Assembly: GCA_016934645.1 (NCBI GenBank)
Contig: JAFGSL010000502.1
Location: forward strand, 1-13,496
Direction of reading: 5' to 3'
Length of the DNA: 13,496 nt
From: Anaerolineae bacterium
Lineage (GTDB): Bacteria; Chloroflexota; Anaerolineae; B4-G1; SLSP01
A program made the translations under genes and the position numbers. Of this stretch, positions 11,590 to 13,496 are shown one piece after another (position 1 is the stretch's first letter; each line of letters starts with the position of its first letter). The notes under the pieces were generated by a model that was not told where the DNA came from, did not search any database, and worked only from the letters and a program-made list of their open reading frames with translations.

Positions 11590-12981
11590 TTACAGTTGTT
11601 TCAAACGCCGGGCGACGGTGCGGCAGGCGGCTTCCAGGAAGGCCATATCCGCCTCCGTGTGCGCCGTGGATACCGCGCCGTGTCCGTGCATCATATGGAC
11701 ATCCTCAAGCAGCAACGCCAGTTGCAGCACGTCGCCGTTGAGTGCTACATCGCATACCGCCGGATCGAAGACATCGTCCGGCGCATCGAGTGGGTGGCCT
11801 TCCTGATGCGGGAAGTGCAGCATAAAGACCGAGCTGCCGGGCAGCGCATCGTTCCCCCACCCCGTACAGCGCGCGTAGATGCCCTCATCCACAAATGCGT
11901 CTTCGAGGATGTGACGGATACGGTCACCCAACACCGCCAGACGTGGGTAGATATCCGCCTCGTGCTCCACCAGATAGTGCAACATCGTCGTGATCGCCAA
12001 CATCGCCGCCGGGTGACCGGAATAGGTCCCGCCGGAAAACTTCACCCGCGATCCACCCGCCCTGCCGGCCAGATTCATGATGTCGGCACGTCCAGTCACG
12101 ACCGCCACCGGCATCCCACCCCCGATGATCTTGCCGAAGGTCGCCAGGTCGGGTTGCACGCCGTAGAGCGCGCCCGTGTTGCCCGCGCGGAAGCGGAACC
12201 CGGCGATGACCTCGTCGAAGATCAACGCCGCGCCGTACTGCGTGGTGAGTTCGCGAGCGGTCTGGAGATATTCACGCGTCGCCGGCATGAAGCCACCCGC
12301 GCCCATGAACGGCTCGACGATGAAACAGGCCAGGCGATCGCCATACTGCCGGAAGTGATCGCGCAGCATCTCCGGATCGTTGAAGCGCGTCACCACCACT
12401 TCTTCATACACTGCGGAGGGCAATCCCGCCGTCTCGATGTGCTGGTAGCCTTGTTCGCGATGAAAGCCAATGCCTTTGAGCGCCCAGGGCTGCGCGCCGT
12501 GCCAGCCGCCACCCACCTTCAACACCACATCGCGTCCAGTAAAGGCGCGCGCCAGGAGAATCGCGTACATCGTCGACAGCGTGCCACTCGTGGTGAAGCG
12601 TACCCGCTCCGCCCCGGTGCATTCGCAGAGAAGTTCGGCGGCTTCGACCTGGTAGCGCTCAGTGAAACCCGTTTGCAAACCCCGACCGTCGGCAAAAGCC
12701 TGCGCTAACGCCGCCGTGATGACTTCAGGATTGTGACCCAGGATGTTGGCAAGGTGCCCCTGCCAGAAATCAAGGATGCGGTGACCGTCCTCGTCGGTCA
12801 CCCACGCGCCGCTGGCGGCCGCGACGCGCGGCGGGAAAGGTTGCATCAGGCGTAGGGCGTGACTGCCACCGTCCACTTGCACGCGCTGCGCGCGCTCGTT
12901 CAAGGCCGCCGATTTGGGCGCGTGCACGGCATAGGCAGCTCGCAGTTCAGCCAAAATCTGGGTGTAGTCTCGCGATTTCAT
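11590..12981 (-). CDS. Class III PLP aminotransferase, glutamate-1-semialdehyde 2,1-aminomutase-like
   Basis: This 463-residue protein is a full-length class III aminotransferase close in pattern to the GSA aminomutase branch. Marks are RFTTSGTLSTMYA (128-140), GGGWHGAQPWAL (157-168), the VEP segment (222-224), the PLP-binding D256 in LIFDEVIAGFR, the Schiff-base lysine K284 in TFGKIIGGGMPVAVVTG, and SGGTYSGHP (316-324). Because it lies in a sugar cluster and begins in a 4-base ATGA overlap with a GH29 fucosidase gene, a role in amino-sugar or keto-acid metabolism is more likely than in tetrapyrrole synthesis. The ATG at 12981 lacks a strong Shine-Dalgarno sequence (GAGCTGA only), as expected for a coupled start. 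The family is firm; whether it acts as an aminotransferase or as a mutase is open. Confidence 0.9.
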   Translation of the reverse strand: MKSRDYTQILAELRAAYAVHAPKSAALNERAQRVQVDGGSHALRLMQPFPPRVAAASGAWVTDEDGHRILDFWQGHLANILGHNPEVITAALAQAFADGRGLQTGFTERYQVEAAELLCECTGAERVRFTTSGTLSTMYAILLARAFTGRDVVLKVGGGWHGAQPWALKGIGFHREQGYQHIETAGLPSAVYEEVVVTRFNDPEMLRDHFRQYGDRLACFIVEPFMGAGGFMPATREYLQTARELTTQYGAALIFDEVIAGFRFRAGNTGALYGVQPDLATFGKIIGGGMPVAVVTGRADIMNLAGRAGGSRVKFSGGTYSGHPAAMLAITTMLHYLVEHEADIYPRLAVLGDRIRHILEDAFVDEGIYARCTGWGNDALPGSSVFMLHFPHQEGHPLDAPDDVFDPAVCDVALNGDVLQLALLLEDVHMMHGHGAVSTAHTEADMAFLEAACRTVARRLKQL

Positions 12982-13496
12982 ATCAGCGTCAGCTCGATCA
13001 CCGGCACAACCGTGTCCGGCTGCTTGATGGGGAGTTCCAGCACGAGGACGTCGTCACCAATCTGCAACTGCCTAGCCGACCACTCCGTGGGCTTCAGCGC
13101 GACCTCGCTGCCATCGTGGAGGAAACGAGCGTAACTCACCTTGCCTGCCAGTTCGGAAACGACCAGGTGTTTGAACGGCCAGGCGAAAACGTGGATGTAG
13201 AGCTTGTCGCCCTTCTGCGTCAGACGGCAATCTTGCGGCGCGGGATACACGCTTTGCGTGCAGCCGTAGATCGCCTCGCTGTGCAGCGCCATCCAGTCGC
13301 GATAGACCGCCAGGGCATTCAACGCGCGCGGATCGAAGGTCCCCAACGAGGTCGGGCCGACGTTCATCAGCAGATTGCCGCCGCAGGCCACAGTGTTGAC
13401 CAGCATGCGAATCAGTTGGCCACTATCTTTCCACGTCGCCTCGTCCCTGTGATAGCCCCACGAGCCGCTGAAGGTCTGGCAGGCTTCCCATACCAC
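12978..13496 (-). CDS. GH29-type alpha-L-fucosidase, C-terminal part (gene continues beyond the window)
   Basis: The frame is open to the right edge, so only the last 172 residues are seen and no true start is in the window. The visible part has the GH29 pattern: a VWEACQTFSGSWGYH segment near the edge, GGNLLMNVGPTSLGTFDP (39-56), then WMALHSEAIYGC (68-79) and a beta-rich C-terminal domain. GH29 enzymes remove terminal alpha-L-fucose with retention of configuration. The catalytic Asp would be encoded outside the window and cannot be checked. The signal peptide, if any, is also unseen. The gene ends in an ATGA overlap with the class III aminotransferase gene, which implies translation in tandem. 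Confidence 0.88.
   Translation of the reverse strand: MVWEACQTFSGSWGYHRDEATWKDSGQLIRMLVNTVACGGNLLMNVGPTSLGTFDPRALNALAVYRDWMALHSEAIYGCTQSVYPAPQDCRLTQKGDKLYIHVFAWPFKHLVVSELAGKVSYARFLHDGSEVALKPTEWSARQLQIGDDVLVLELPIKQPDTVVPVIELTLI

Noticed and set aside
11596..12708. Plus-strand open frame of 370 codons
   Set aside because: It is antisense to the class III aminotransferase, which has all PLP motifs; the composition is that of an antisense frame.
4428..12981. Heme biosynthesis operon, because URO-D-like and GSA-mutase-like proteins are both present
   Set aside because: The two genes are not adjacent, both look like divergent family branches, and no other tetrapyrrole gene is present. The neighbours are glycosidases and sugar isomerases.

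Overview
The window is a GC-rich bacterial segment in which every protein gene I can support lies on the minus strand. It starts (low coordinates) with a tRNA-Pro and continues as a long co-oriented cluster that enters from beyond the right edge. No gene gives a firm taxonomic label. The mix of stand-alone sugar-type glycosidases, TIM-barrel isomerases, URO-D-like proteins, a multi-PAS hybrid kinase, period-7 intergenic repeats and REP-like hairpins would fit Chloroflexota or a similar environmental lineage, but that is a low-confidence inference.

In the direction of transcription (high to low coordinates) the genes are: the 3' part of a GH29 alpha-L-fucosidase; a class III aminotransferase of the glutamate-1-semialdehyde aminomutase type; a sugar phosphate isomerase/epimerase-like TIM barrel; an AviRa-family rRNA methyltransferase; a beta-propeller glycosidase-like protein; a second isomerase/epimerase-like TIM barrel; a GH2 glycosidase with a GNAT acetyltransferase fused to its C-terminus; a URO-D-family protein; a PAS4-HisKA-HATPase-REC hybrid histidine kinase; and a DegT/DnrJ/EryC1/StrS aminotransferase. 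After a 151-bp gap comes tRNA-Pro(GGG), which has its own sigma70-like promoter.

The locus looks like a carbohydrate-use cluster. Fucosidase, GH2 and propeller enzymes would release or trim sugars, the two isomerase-like barrels and two PLP aminotransferases would remodel the monosaccharides or keto-sugars, and the kinase may sense a related signal. The actual substrate is not readable from the sequence.

The layout is distinctive. Four junctions are tight (ATGA overlap, TTGA overlap, TAG directly followed by ATG, and a 15-bp gap). Each of the five wider junctions between protein genes (65 to 118 bp), and the gap before the tRNA, contains a repeat or hairpin element: heptamer arrays at three places, a REP-like hairpin pair, a perfect 24-bp inverted repeat, and a double GC-rich hairpin. 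Two of these elements touch or contain the stop codon of the preceding gene.

The most unusual items are the GH2-GNAT fusion, a perfect 4 x 18-bp in-frame tandem repeat (FDADDV) inside the GH2 catalytic barrel, and an AviRa-type rRNA methyltransferase translationally coupled to a glycosidase-like gene. I found no CRISPR array, insertion sequence or phage gene.
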